From positions 32,065 to 96,064 of the forward strand of contig CAZRCD010000007.1 of the NCBI GenBank assembly GCA_964598485.1: a stretch of 64,000 nt of DNA. The letters run 5' to 3'. This DNA comes from SOJA01 sp964598485. Lineage in GTDB: Archaea; Thermoproteota; Bathyarchaeia; Bathyarchaeales; Bathycorpusculaceae. The position numbers and the translations under genes are program-made. The stretch's first letter is position 1. Every line of letters starts with the position of its first letter. Below are positions 34,501 to 43,488 of the stretch, piece by piece. Below the pieces are notes generated by a model that was not told where the DNA came from, made no database searches, and saw only the letters and a program-made list of their open reading frames with translations.

Positions 34501-34620
34501 TCACTTAGCTTTCTTGTATGCCCGCACCCAAAGTGCACCCCAAATCACAAGGAACGCTAGTGTAACCAGAAAAATCAGTATTAACATCTGAACAGCGTTG
34601 GAAACGATTTGTTCAAACAT
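34501..34620 (-). CDS. 39-aa single-TM peptide
   Basis: MFEQIVSNAVQ then MLILIFLVTLAFLVIWGALW and a basic tail RAYKKAK. One clear TM helix with positive C-terminus. No strong ribosome site. It lies between two tRNA genes near a second peptide of the same kind (34851-34973). Confidence 0.5.
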   Translation of the reverse strand: MFEQIVSNAVQMLILIFLVTLAFLVIWGALWVRAYKKAK

Positions 34621-34850
34621 TTCAACTCAACATAACCAATCTCAAACAAGCCTAAAAGCAAAGTTTCAAAAACTGAAATGACCAATATACAGAGCATATT
34701 TTCAAAGGTGATATATGCCGACGCAAACAGCAAGTGTTTTATAAAGTCAAATCTTATACAATTCTGTCCTAAGCGAGGAAAGGAGAAGGTTTTCCGTCAC
34801 TTTTTGGCTTTTAGAAATAAAACTTGAAACGTCTTAATGTTAATCTGATT

Positions 34851-34973
34851 CTAGGTTTTTGAGGTTCTCTTTCGCATGTCACAACCATAATACCAAGCAG
34901 TCACTAAAATGATTATTGGAATTAAGAGCAACAGCAAAAACCGATAAAACCAATACGGAACAAACCATCTCAT
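34851..34973 (-). CDS. 40-aa single-TM peptide
   Basis: MRWFVPYWFYRFLLLLLIP then IIILVTAWYYGCDMRKRTSKT: one TM helix and basic tail. The same frame stays open upstream (QDGIVTVVKAS) to a TGA but has no usual start there. Another ORF upstream in a different frame starts MDAKVKKLAVTLTR. Function unknown. Confidence 0.45.
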   Translation of the reverse strand: MRWFVPYWFYRFLLLLLIPIIILVTAWYYGCDMRKRTSKT

Positions 34974-35201
34974 AGAAGCTTTAACAACCGTTACTATGCC
35001 GTCTTGTAAGCGTCACTGCTAACTTTTTTACTTTGGCATCCATCGTCATCAAGCCTTTATAATAACAGAGAATTCTTTAACAAACATTCCGTAATCATGA
35101 ATACTACCGCGAAAGAGGCGTTTTTTGAGCATTACAACTTCTGATTTTAACATAAGATCGTTAAAGGAAAAAATCGAAGCTTTATAGTAAAAAGATGTTT
35201 T

Positions 35202-35307
35202 TGGCGGGCCCGAGGGGAATTGAACCCCTGACCTACGGGTTAAGAGCCTCAACCTAACCCCGTCTAGTGGTTAGTCCGCCGCTCTAGCCTTGCTGAGCTA
35301 CGGGCCC
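35202..35307 (-). tRNA. tRNA-Lys (CTT) with one intron
   Basis: Acceptor GGGCCCG/CGGGCCC, G73, CCA encoded. D arm TAGCTCAGCAAGGCTAGAGC, anticodon loop CTCTTAA, T arm AGGGGTTCAATTCCCCT. The anticodon stem GCGGG/CCCGT forms only if a 28-nt intron (35275-35248) is removed at about position 30/31, upstream of the anticodon; the intron contains CTAACC pairing with GGTTAG. A box-A-like TTTATTAA lies about 35 bases upstream. Confidence 0.88.
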
Positions 35308-35399
35308 TGTGTTTTTCGTAGTTATGCAGTTATTATCACTTTAATAAATTTAGCTTCTTTGTTTTGTGGACGAACAGTTTTAAGTTTTGACTTCTATTT

Positions 35400-36218
35400 T
35401 TGGTTGTGAGGGTTAGAGCTTTGGGTGAAATTGTTTTCGTTGGACTTGGCTTGCACGATGAGATGGGAATAAGCTTACGTGGTTTAGAAGAGATTAAAAC
35501 AGCGAACAATGTTTTCATAGAGCTTTACACGAATTTAATGCCTGATTTTTCAAAGGAAAATTTAGAAAAGATTTCCGGCAAAAAGCTTCAGATAGTTTCA
35601 AGGGAGGAGCTTGAAGAAAGGAGTGGAAAATTAATATTAGAAACGGCTGAAACTGGTAAGGTTGTTTTGCTTGTTCCAGGTGACCCGCTTATAGCCACTA
35701 CTCATGTTGCTTTGAGGATACATGCGGAGAAACTTGGAATAAAAACACGCGTCGTTCATGGGGCTTCCATACTTTCTGCTGTGATGGGATTGTCTGGCTT
35801 GCACAATTACAAGTTTGGTAAAAGTGTAACAATACCTTTACCAAGTGAGAATCCATCTGAGACGCCGTATGAGGTTATCGCCCAAAACAAGAAGCTTGGG
35901 CTTCACACCCTTTGCCTGTTAGATGTTAAAGTGGAGGAAAATCGTTACATGAAAATTCATGAGGGATTGGAATCGCTTTTGAAGATTGAGGAGAAGCGAA
36001 AAGAGAAGATTGTAACGATGGATACGTTTGTGGTGGGCATAGCGAGGGCTGGAAGCAACAATCCAACAGTTAAGGCTGGCTTTCTGAAAGACTTATTAAA
36101 CTACGATTTTGGAGACCCGCCACACAGCATAATCTTCCCCGGCAAACTTCATTTTATGGAAGCTGAAGCTCTCATAGTTTTGGCTGGTGCGCCGGACAGT
36201 TTGAGGGAGAATGGTTGA
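35400..36218 (+). CDS. dphB: Diphthine synthase
   Basis: 272 aa SAM-dependent methyltransferase of the CobA/tetrapyrrole-methylase fold, trimethylating the EF-2 histidine precursor of diphthamide. Seen: IVFVGLGLHDEMGISLRGLE, LLVPGDPLIATTH, VVHGASILSAVMGLSGL and FGDPPHSIIFPGKLHFMEAE. Start TTG 35400 or GTG 35406. It is followed without gap by the DUF357 gene (TGAATG). Confidence 0.96.
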   Translation: MVVRVRALGEIVFVGLGLHDEMGISLRGLEEIKTANNVFIELYTNLMPDFSKENLEKISGKKLQIVSREELEERSGKLILETAETGKVVLLVPGDPLIATTHVALRIHAEKLGIKTRVVHGASILSAVMGLSGLHNYKFGKSVTIPLPSENPSETPYEVIAQNKKLGLHTLCLLDVKVEENRYMKIHEGLESLLKIEEKRKEKIVTMDTFVVGIARAGSNNPTVKAGFLKDLLNYDFGDPPHSIIFPGKLHFMEAEALIVLAGAPDSLRENG

Positions 36219-36509
36219 ATGAGTTTGGAGAAGCTTGTCGCGAAGTATATAGGCTCTACCGATTACGTTCTAAAGAATATGGAAACCGTTGAAGATTCAA
36301 CAAACATAAATGCGGAAAACATTGGGAAGGTTGTGCAATATGTTAAAACCTATTTAGAGGATGCGAAATATTATAGGGATCAAAAGAAATTTGAGGTAAG
36401 CTTAGCTTCTGTCGCCTACTGCGAAGGCTTGCTCGACGCATTAAAACTGCTGGGAGCCGTGAAATTTGAATGGCCAACGAAAAAGAAGGGAAGAAAAAGA
36501 GAAAAATAG
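36219..36509 (+). CDS. DUF357 protein
   Basis: 96 aa helical protein; ENIGKVVQYVKTYLEDAKYY and KFEVSLASVAYCEGLLDALK are the DUF357 pattern. It is often encoded with RibL-type nucleotidyltransferases in archaea, as here, where it overlaps ribL by 40 bases. Possibly a partner protein. ATG touches the dphB stop. Confidence 0.9.
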   Translation: MSLEKLVAKYIGSTDYVLKNMETVEDSTNINAENIGKVVQYVKTYLEDAKYYRDQKKFEVSLASVAYCEGLLDALKLLGAVKFEWPTKKKGRKREK

Positions 36510-36940
36510 TTTTGGCTTCAGGCACATTTGATTTGCTTCACCTTGGACATGTGAAGTATTTAGAGGAAGCTAAAAGGGCTGGTGGGCGAAACGCTGAACT
36601 GATAGTTATAGTGGCGAGAGATAGTACTGTGGAAAAAAGGCGAGGAACGAAACCCATCATACCTGAAAATCAGCGAAGAGCACTTGTTGGCTCATTGAAA
36701 GTTGTTGATGATGCCATCCTTGGCTATGAGGATTTTGACATTGAAAAGGTTATTCAAAAAATCAAGCCAGACGTAATTGCCCTAGGATATGATCGAAGCG
36801 ACATCGAACAAGTTGTGAGAAATTACATGAAAGAAAAGGGATTGATGATTAAGGTTGTGAAAATTGGAAAGTTTGAAGAAGAGGAGTTGAACAGCTCCTC
36901 AAAAATCAAACAGAAAATCATCAGGCATTATAGAAGATGA
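36470..36940 (+). CDS. ribL: FAD synthetase (RibL), nucleotidyltransferase
   Basis: 156 aa. Transfers AMP to FMN to make FAD, or is a closely related cytidylyltransferase. HxGH motif as FDLLHLGHVKYLEEAKRAG, then RDSTVEKRRGTKPIIPENQR and the C-terminal signature SSSKIKQKI. The length and extra charged N-terminus match archaeal RibL. ribK, making FMN, lies 1.4 kb away on the other strand. Confidence 0.9.
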   Translation: MANEKEGKKKRKIVLASGTFDLLHLGHVKYLEEAKRAGGRNAELIVIVARDSTVEKRRGTKPIIPENQRRALVGSLKVVDDAILGYEDFDIEKVIQKIKPDVIALGYDRSDIEQVVRNYMKEKGLMIKVVKIGKFEEEELNSSSKIKQKIIRHYRR

Positions 36941-36947
36941 GAGATCT

Positions 36948-37547
36948 ATGTACAGAAGTTCTAAAAAGTTTATGCTGACCTACGTGATTATCGCATTGAA
37001 CATGATTTTTTACGTTTATACTGCTGTACTTAGCGCGGACTTTGTTGTGATAAATTATCATGTTATTCGCGACTACGGTCAATACAACTATTTTGTAATG
37101 AGCGGTTGGTATTGGCAGCCTTTCACAGCCATGTTCGTCCATGTTAACGTCGTACATCTTTTGGGCAACATGTTCTTTCTACTCATTTTTGGGCTTAGGG
37201 CAGAAGAATTGTTTGCTTTCAAAGAATACTTTGCCATTTATTTCTTGAGTGGGTTAGCTGGGAATTTGTTGACTTTGCTTTTCGGGCCTTTTATGGTTTC
37301 TGCTGGAGCTTCAGGTGCTATTTTCGGGTTGTTCGGCGCATGCACCATTTATATCAAGCGTGCAGTCGGCCAATCAATAATGGGGGCATTATTGTTTTCC
37401 TTCTTTTGGTTGATGATGAGTTCGGGTGGAAATGTGAACAACTTGGCTCATTTGGGTGGCTTGGTTGCTGGTTTATTGATTGGTTATGCATTGGCTTCAA
37501 GACGCAGATTAAGAGCGGTGTACGAATACGGTTATTCTTATCCGTGA
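36948..37547 (+). CDS. Rhomboid-family intramembrane serine protease
   Basis: 199 aa, six TM segments. L1 segment WYWQPFTAMFVHVNVVHLLG NMFFL precedes the catalytic serine in SAGASGAIFGLFG and the catalytic histidine in NLAHLGGLVAGLLIG, so the Ser-His dyad is complete. Substrates unknown. Begins 7 bases after ribL, so part of the dphB-DUF357-ribL operon. Confidence 0.95.
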   Translation: MYRSSKKFMLTYVIIALNMIFYVYTAVLSADFVVINYHVIRDYGQYNYFVMSGWYWQPFTAMFVHVNVVHLLGNMFFLLIFGLRAEELFAFKEYFAIYFLSGLAGNLLTLLFGPFMVSAGASGAIFGLFGACTIYIKRAVGQSIMGALLFSFFWLMMSSGGNVNNLAHLGGLVAGLLIGYALASRRRLRAVYEYGYSYP

Positions 37548-37549
37548 AG

Positions 37550-38318
37550 TCATTTTTGACTTAGAAGGTCTTCTAAATAATCTGTGTTCCTTTGAATTTC
37601 CTCTTTGCCACAAATTCTTCCATGACCAGGCACTATATTTTCAATGTCAAGTTCATCCAGCTTTTCAAGACTTCGTATCCATAGCTTCAACTCTTTTGGT
37701 CCGCCAAATCTTGTGGTTAAAGGCATTCCTTCATAAACTGTATCGCCTGCAAAGAGTGCTTTAGATTTAGGATGGTAAACTGATATTCCGCTTGGCACGT
37801 GTCCAGGAGTGTAGAGCAAGAGTAATTCATCATCCTCTATTTGAAGATTCATGTCCTCTTTGAAAATTTCATCTGGCAGAAACAGTTTTACGTCTCCAAA
37901 AGTTTGTTCTGCTTTTTCTTTTGTGTAACAGTAATCCTTAACCATGCGTTTGACGATGAAAGGTTTGTATGTTTTGAGAACTGTGCGAAATAATGGGGGT
38001 GTTCTGAAGGAGAGGAAACTGCGAGCATTTTTGTGGGCGATTATTTTTGCGCCTGCTTCTTTGAATGCTCGCATGCCGAACGTATGGTCTGAGTGATGGT
38101 GAGTTAGAATAAGGAAGGTTTTCCTTGTTCTTGGCTTTTTTCCTCGATTGTGCTAAAAGGTAATTTCCGTCAGTAACGGTCATGCCAGCATCAATGTGGA
38201 TAATTGAATTTTTGGTTGTAACAAATCCCGCGTTGACACCCACCTTGGAAAGATGGAAAAGCGCTGTAACGGCATACACGTTGCCATTCAAACGATGAAG
38301 CCCCACCACATTATCCAC
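37550..38318 (-). pseudogene. MBL-fold hydrolase interrupted by a +1 frame break
   Basis: The first frame gives VVGLHRLNGNVYAVTALFHL, NAGFVTTKNSIIHIDAG, LLAQSRKK, then leaves homology. The +1 frame gives LILTHHHSDHTFGMRAFKEA (the metal-binding motif HxHxDH), TPGHVPSGISVYHPKSKALF, GDTVYEG and VPGHGRICGKEEI, to a stop at 37550. Dropping one A from the A6 run in the SRKK codons (near 38147-38152) restores one gene of about 255 aa with all metal ligands. Since both halves are otherwise intact, it may be a recent mutation, slippage or assembly error. Its 3' end faces the rhomboid gene. Confidence 0.8.
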
Positions 38319-38320
38319 CT

Positions 38321-39010
38321 TTACGGAAGCGTTAGAACCTCAACCTTCACTTTGTGTCCATCCTTGAGTTTAAGATGGTTCCTTAGAAAAACGGGGGAAA
38401 TAACTTCGATTACTGAAGCGTCATAGTGGCGTCTTAAAGCCGAGATTAAGGCACCTTTCACTTTATTTTCTATTATTGCTGGATAACACTTTACTCGTCC
38501 AAAAGTGCGGTTTTCACTTTCGAATCCCTCCATCTCGATTGCTGGATAACCGTCAAGTTCCAAACATGTTTTAACATCGTAATCTGTTGTGAGCTTCAAG
38601 TTAAGCGTGCCCGGATAAGGGTCAAAACCCAATTTTTCTATGAACTGTTTTCTGTAATGTTCTCTTGTTATGTAATAGGCGCCTTCGCCTAATCCTGTGA
38701 AAACTACTCCTTCTAGAGTTACTGAAGGAGGATACGCGGCTTCGATCAAGAAGCGTAGGTTTGAATATAGTTTTTTCAGTTCTTTGATGCCAGCGTCTGT
38801 GATTTTTATGAGGCATCCTTCAGGCGTTATAGTTCGCTTAATCCATCCTTCGTTATCCAATTCGATTAAATGACGTGAAGCTGTCTGCTGTGACATGCCT
38901 AGTTTCCTCGCTAAATACTCTGTTGAAATTTTTGCGGTTCTCTGATGTGCTCCCATTTCAGCTAACTTTAAAAGCGTGAAAAGATGGCGCCATAGACGTC
39001 TTTCATTCAT
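38321..39010 (-). CDS. ribK: CTP-dependent riboflavin kinase with N-terminal HTH
   Basis: 229 aa. Residues 1-85 are a winged helix (STEYLARKLGMSQQTASRHL, LDNEGWIKRTITPEG); residues 95-229 are the archaeal cradle-loop kinase: GVVFTGLGEGAYYITREHY, GFDPYPGTLNLKL, CYPAIIENKVKGALI. Makes FMN using CTP. The HTH implies it may also control flavin genes. It is followed 2 bases later by the MBL hydrolase gene on the same strand. Confidence 0.95.
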   Translation of the reverse strand: MNERRLWRHLFTLLKLAEMGAHQRTAKISTEYLARKLGMSQQTASRHLIELDNEGWIKRTITPEGCLIKITDAGIKELKKLYSNLRFLIEAAYPPSVTLEGVVFTGLGEGAYYITREHYRKQFIEKLGFDPYPGTLNLKLTTDYDVKTCLELDGYPAIEMEGFESENRTFGRVKCYPAIIENKVKGALISALRRHYDASVIEVISPVFLRNHLKLKDGHKVKVEVLTLP

Positions 39011-39278
39011 CCTAAAACCTCGTTTTTGCTGTTTGCTTTAGAAATAGTGCACTGCATGATTTAAGTGGCTCGAAAAACTTGTGGAAAACAAGCGTGTTTG
39101 AAATGTTTTGCTCATTGCTTTGAACATTTTGTTTAGTTCAATCGAACATTAAAATAAGCTTTCTTGTTGGACCGTACTTGTTCGCCAGGTTTGTTAGTTT
39201 AAGTGTTCTATGAGTAGCGCGACGCGCGTGTCTAGCCGATCCTGAATCAGTTAAGAAAGTCTTAGCTGTGCAAGAGAC

Positions 39279-39992
39279 ATGAGTGACGGAACAAAGGCAA
39301 ACTACGTTAACACCTACAGTTGCTTCCTAGAAAAAGAAGGATTAACATGGAACGCGTCTAGGTACAAACGAGCTCAAACGTTTCCTTTCATTCCAAGCGA
39401 GATTGAACTAAGTTGATTGCGGTAAACGGTAAAAAACTCGGAACTTTCCTTCAAACCCTCAAAGAAACAGAGGCAGACCCGGTGAGTTAGGAGATGCCAC
39501 ATGGGCGGACATAAACAAAGGAGCAATGACAATCATCATGAGCAAGCCGGTAAAAGGCATAGCCCAAGGATCCTCAGCATTTCAGCGGAATTAATAAGAA
39601 GGCTTAAGCCCTATCGGAAAAGATGCCAGAATCCTCAACACATTCACACTCTACAGAAACTTCTATTATCGCCGCAAAGTGACAGATAGAAAACTGCAGA
39701 ATCCAAGGCTGCTACACATAAAGTTCACAACCTTCAGACATTGGAAAGCCACAAAAGAAGACCACAGAACCAAAAACAGCCTATACGTTCAGAAGCTTAT
39801 AGGACACAAAAACATTCAAAACACACTGATCTACATAGACTTGAAAAAGCTTTATTCAACAACACAGATGACGAATTCACTGTAAGAGTAGCAACCGACA
39901 GTGGAGAAGCCTGCCAGCTTGCAGAAGTAGGATTCGAATATGTGACAGGTGAATACAATGACGGAGGCAAAATCTTCAGAAAACCCAAATAA
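39279..39992 (+). pseudogene. Tyrosine recombinase/integrase, decayed
   Basis: Pieces of one archaeal integrase appear across frames: SDGTKANYVNTYSCFLEKEG, RYKRAQTFPFIPSEIEL, FLQTLKETEADP, then KLQNPRLLHIKFTTFRHWKA, QKLIGHKNIQNTLIYIDLEK and the tail ACQLAEVGFEYVTGEY with GGKIFRKPK. FRHW and LIGHK are the catalytic His-x-x-Arg-like region and the box II His. Several stops and frameshifts separate the blocks, so it is inactive. It sits between ribK and the CoA operon, marking an old integration. No attachment repeats were seen by eye. Confidence 0.85.
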
Positions 39993-40107
39993 CCAAATTG
40001 TACATTGTTCAGTAAAAATGATGTTGAAGTTTAAACGTGTTTAAACAATTCATACAGAATTCTTATCTAAGACTTTTCCTCGAACTTCATTGCCCAAGGG
40101 GTCAAAT

Positions 40108-41022
40108 ATGAAAGAGGCTGCAGCTTTCGCGCCATGCCATATTACAGGTTTCTTCCAAATACTTGATCAGCCAACAAACCTCTTGCATGCCGGTTCTAAA
40201 GGAGCTGGCGTTTCATTAAGCCGAGGGGTCAAAACCATCGTAAAGATTAGAAAAGCCATGAAAGACTCCTTACAAGTCAAGATTAACGGTTTCGCCTCAA
40301 GCTCTGCAGAAGTCTCCAAACATGTTGTAGACGCCTTTCTTTCCCGCTTTAAACAAATGGAAAACTTTCAAATTATTGTTGAGCATCACGTTGACGTTCC
40401 AATCGAAGCTGGATTCGGCAGCAGCGGAGCTGGAGCCTTAAGCTTGGCCCTAGCCGTAAACGACGTTTTTGGTTTGGGCATGTCTAAAATGGAGGCTGCC
40501 CAAATGGCGCATGTGGCTGAAGTTGAATGTAAAACGGGACTCGGCACAGTAATTGCTGAAGCTTTCGGCGGTGTAGAAGTAAGAGTTAAGCCAGGAGCGC
40601 CGGGAATTGGAGAAATAAAAAATGTGCCTGTCCCAAAAGATTATGTAGTTGCTTGCCTAACCTTTGGACAATTACCCACAAAAAAGTTCCTAACAGACGA
40701 AGAAATTCGTAAACGCATAAACGAGTTCGGCGGAAAACTCGTTGACAAGTTGATTGAAGAGCCAAACGTCACAAACTTCATGGATTTTTCCCGTCAATTC
40801 GCTGAGCACATAGGATTAGTAACTGAAAAAACGAGGAGAACCTTAAATGCAACGGATAACGCCAACTTCATTTGCAGCATGCCAATGTTCGGAGAAGCCG
40901 CATTCACTTTAATCAAACAAGAATTCCTTGAAGAACTTCTCCAAATCTTCCGTAAGCACAGTCCAGACGGAAAAATCATTGTCAGCAAAATCGACTTTGA
41001 AGGAGCACGACTACTGAAATGA
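40108..41022 (+). CDS. pok: Pantoate kinase (GHMP superfamily)
   Basis: 304 aa. Archaeal enzyme phosphorylating pantoate to 4-phosphopantoate, replacing the bacterial pantothenate synthetase route. GHMP ATP loop IEAGFGSSGAGALSLALAVN near residue 105; N-terminus AFAPCHITGFFQI. ATG 40108 follows AAGGGG. It overlaps the pps gene by 4 bases (ATGA) and starts the CoA operon. Confidence 0.95.
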   Translation: MKEAAAFAPCHITGFFQILDQPTNLLHAGSKGAGVSLSRGVKTIVKIRKAMKDSLQVKINGFASSSAEVSKHVVDAFLSRFKQMENFQIIVEHHVDVPIEAGFGSSGAGALSLALAVNDVFGLGMSKMEAAQMAHVAEVECKTGLGTVIAEAFGGVEVRVKPGAPGIGEIKNVPVPKDYVVACLTFGQLPTKKFLTDEEIRKRINEFGGKLVDKLIEEPNVTNFMDFSRQFAEHIGLVTEKTRRTLNATDNANFICSMPMFGEAAFTLIKQEFLEELLQIFRKHSPDGKIIVSKIDFEGARLLK

Positions 41023-41822
41023 CAACTATCAAGATTCCGCCAGAACATCCTAGAGCAGAATCCCTTCGAACACGAGAAAAACTAATCGAATATTACCATA
41101 AGGGAGTTGTGGCGGCTGCTGGCCTCATAGCACACGGTCGAGGGGAAGCCTTCGACTATATGTTAGGCGAAAAAACAACTAAACCAGCCTTGAACGCTAT
41201 AAAAGCAGCTGTAGCAACGCTTCTGACAGCTGAAAAAGCAGTCATCTCCGTTAATGGGAACACAGCCGCCTTAGTAGCTGAAGAAATAGTAAGGCTAGCT
41301 CAGACTACGAACGCAAAAATTGAGGTCAACCTGTTTTACAGGTCGCTTGAAAGGGAGCTGAAAATTAAGGAGTTGCTTGAAAAGGCTGGTGCACGTGAGG
41401 TTTTAGGAGTAGGTGAAGATGCTTCTGCAAGAATTCCCGAGCTAGGAAGCGAGAGGAGACGTGTAGACCCGCGAGGCATACTTGTGGCTGACGTGGTTTT
41501 AGTACCGTTAGAAGATGGAGACAGAACGGAAGCCCTCGTTAAAATGGGAAAAAAAGTGATAGCAATAGACCTAAATCCTCTTTCGCGAACAGCACAAAAA
41601 GCAGCAATCACCATAGTCGACAATGTTGTAAGAGCAACACCGAAGCTTGTGGAAACATCAGGAAAACTAAAGCAAAACTTGAAAAAATGCCACGAAATTC
41701 TGCTGAACTTTGACAACAAGAAAAACTTAGGTGAATCCATAACCCTAATCAAAGAAAGGCTTTCACGACTTGCTGAAAAAGGCGAATACATCACCTCGGA
41801 GGATGAAAAACATGAGCTTTAA
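41019..41822 (+). CDS. pps: 4-phosphopantoate--beta-alanine ligase
   Basis: 267 aa. Joins 4-phosphopantoate with beta-alanine using ATP to give 4'-phosphopantothenate, the archaeal-specific second step. IPPEHPRAESLRTREKLIEY, GLIAHGRGEAFDYMLGE, VSVNGNTAALVAEE-like ISVNGNTAALVA, and the block IDLNPLSRTAQKAAITIVDN are its conserved segments. Start and stop overlap both neighbours. Confidence 0.95.
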   Translation: MTTIKIPPEHPRAESLRTREKLIEYYHKGVVAAAGLIAHGRGEAFDYMLGEKTTKPALNAIKAAVATLLTAEKAVISVNGNTAALVAEEIVRLAQTTNAKIEVNLFYRSLERELKIKELLEKAGAREVLGVGEDASARIPELGSERRRVDPRGILVADVVLVPLEDGDRTEALVKMGKKVIAIDLNPLSRTAQKAAITIVDNVVRATPKLVETSGKLKQNLKKCHEILLNFDNKKNLGESITLIKERLSRLAEKGEYITSEDEKHEL

Positions 41823-42720
41823 CAAAATTATTGTTTTAGGCGCTGGCGCCGTCGGAAGCATCTACGGAGCCTTACTGACTAAGAAAAACGATGTAATGTT
41901 GATTGGGAATAAAGCCCATGTGGACGCTGTGAACTCAAAAGGATTATCAATTTCCGGAGACATAAACCAAACTTTCTATCTTAAGGCTGACACCGAAATC
42001 TGTGAAATACCTGAAAACACGCTAATTATTCTAACCACAAAGGCATACGACTCGGCAAAAGCCATTAAGCGAATAAAGAAACTTCTGAGAAAAGATACGG
42101 TTATTCTGGTCTTGCAGAACGGTCTTGGAAACGAAGAAGTCGTCAAGCGCGTAGCTGGTGACAAAGCCAAAATTTTGAGAGGTGTAACAGCGATGGCGGC
42201 TGAATTTTTTGAACCTGGAAGAGTGAGATTTTGGAGTGGCGAAACGATTATTGAGCAGAATGAAGTTGCAGAAAGAATCGCTGAAATTTTTGCCAAGTGC
42301 ATGTTAAAGACAAGGCTTTTCAATGATATAAACATGGAAGTATGGAACAAGCTGGTTGTGAACTGTGTAGCAAATCCGTTATCAGCACTTTTCCATGTTA
42401 GAAATTGTGAACTTGTTTCGGATTCGTTGAAAACTGTTCGACATAGAATTACTACGGAATGTGTTAAAGTTGGAAAAGCGCAGGGAATAACCTTTCCCAA
42501 AGATTTGGAGAAAAAAGTTGACGAGAAAATCTCCAGTTATACGAATTTTTCTTCTATGTACCAAGATGTAATGAAAGGTAAGAAAACTGAAATTGATTTT
42601 CTAAACGGAAAAGTAGTTGAGTTAGGCAGAAAACATCACATTCCAACGCCAGTGAACGAAACGCTTGTGTGCTTGATAAAATTCATGGATGAGAAAAATG
42701 AAATTTCAAGAAAAAATTAA
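41812..42720 (+). CDS. panE: 2-dehydropantoate 2-reductase
   Basis: 302 aa. NADPH site VLGAGAVGSIYGALL at the N-terminus, catalytic Lys in NKLVVNCVANPLSAL, and the C-terminal helical domain with KKTEIDFLNGKVVELGRKH. Reduces ketopantoate to pantoate for the kinase upstream. ATG 41812 is selected because GGAGG lies 9 bases before it; ATG 41803 is too close. Overlaps pps by 11 bases and panB by 23. Confidence 0.95.
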   Translation: MSFNKIIVLGAGAVGSIYGALLTKKNDVMLIGNKAHVDAVNSKGLSISGDINQTFYLKADTEICEIPENTLIILTTKAYDSAKAIKRIKKLLRKDTVILVLQNGLGNEEVVKRVAGDKAKILRGVTAMAAEFFEPGRVRFWSGETIIEQNEVAERIAEIFAKCMLKTRLFNDINMEVWNKLVVNCVANPLSALFHVRNCELVSDSLKTVRHRITTECVKVGKAQGITFPKDLEKKVDEKISSYTNFSSMYQDVMKGKKTEIDFLNGKVVELGRKHHIPTPVNETLVCLIKFMDEKNEISRKN

Positions 42721-43468
42721 GCGGAAAAAGGGCAGAGAAAAAATCGTAATGCTAACGGCTTACGACTACCAAATAGCAAAGATACTTGACGGAACTGACA
42801 TCGATTTAATTTTAGTCGGCGACAGTTTAGGAATGGTTGTGCAAGGTCACACCAACACAAAAAGCGTAACTATGAACGATATGATTTATCACACGAAAAA
42901 TGTGGCGAAAGGAGCCAAAAAAACGCCAATTATCGGAGACATGCCGATAAACAGCTGCAACACTGTGGAAGACGGCTTGAGAAATGCTAAGCAGTTTCTA
43001 GAGGCTGGAGCTCACGGAGTTAAGATTGAAGGAAATAGACCAGAAGTTGTAAAAGCTTTAATTGATGCGGGAATTCCGGTGATGGGGCATGTTGGAATGC
43101 TTCCTCAAATGGCTGAAACCTATCGTGTAAAAGGGAAAAAGCCTGAAGAAGCTGAAGAGATTTTTCGAGACGCTTTGAATCTGGACAAGTTGGGCGTTTT
43201 TTCCATAGTTTTAGAGTGCATACCTGAAAGCTTAGCGAAGAGAATAACTGAAAATGTGAAGGCTCCGACAATCGGCATAGGCGCTGGAAAACACTGTGAT
43301 GGACAAGTTTTGGTAATAAATGACATGCTGGGTTTGGATGAAAGCTTCAGACCGAAATACGTGAAGAGATACGCCCATCTAAACGAAGTGATAAAGGATG
43401 CTGTGGCTAAGTTTGTGGAAGAGGTTTCTGCTGACAATTATCCAGACGATGAGCACACTTATCATTAA
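42698..43468 (+). CDS. panB: Ketopantoate hydroxymethyltransferase
   Basis: 256 aa TIM barrel. Transfers a hydroxymethyl group from methylene-tetrahydrofolate/pterin to 2-oxoisovalerate. MLTAYDYQIAKILDG, LVGDSLGMVVQGHTNT, AGAHGVKIEG and IGIGAGKHCDGQVLVIND carry the metal and substrate ligands. Start ATG 42698 (GGATGAG 5 bases upstream) or 42689. Overlaps panE. Confidence 0.95.
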   Translation: MKFQEKIKRKKGREKIVMLTAYDYQIAKILDGTDIDLILVGDSLGMVVQGHTNTKSVTMNDMIYHTKNVAKGAKKTPIIGDMPINSCNTVEDGLRNAKQFLEAGAHGVKIEGNRPEVVKALIDAGIPVMGHVGMLPQMAETYRVKGKKPEEAEEIFRDALNLDKLGVFSIVLECIPESLAKRITENVKAPTIGIGAGKHCDGQVLVINDMLGLDESFRPKYVKRYAHLNEVIKDAVAKFVEEVSADNYPDDEHTYH

Positions 43469-43488
43469 GCTTGGAGAGGGTTATAAAA

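Noticed and set aside
34850..35040. Joining MDAKVKKLAVTLTR with the 40-aa TM peptide by a frameshift
   Set aside because: The intermediate frame has stops, so no single-base correction at the A6 run restores a continuous frame.
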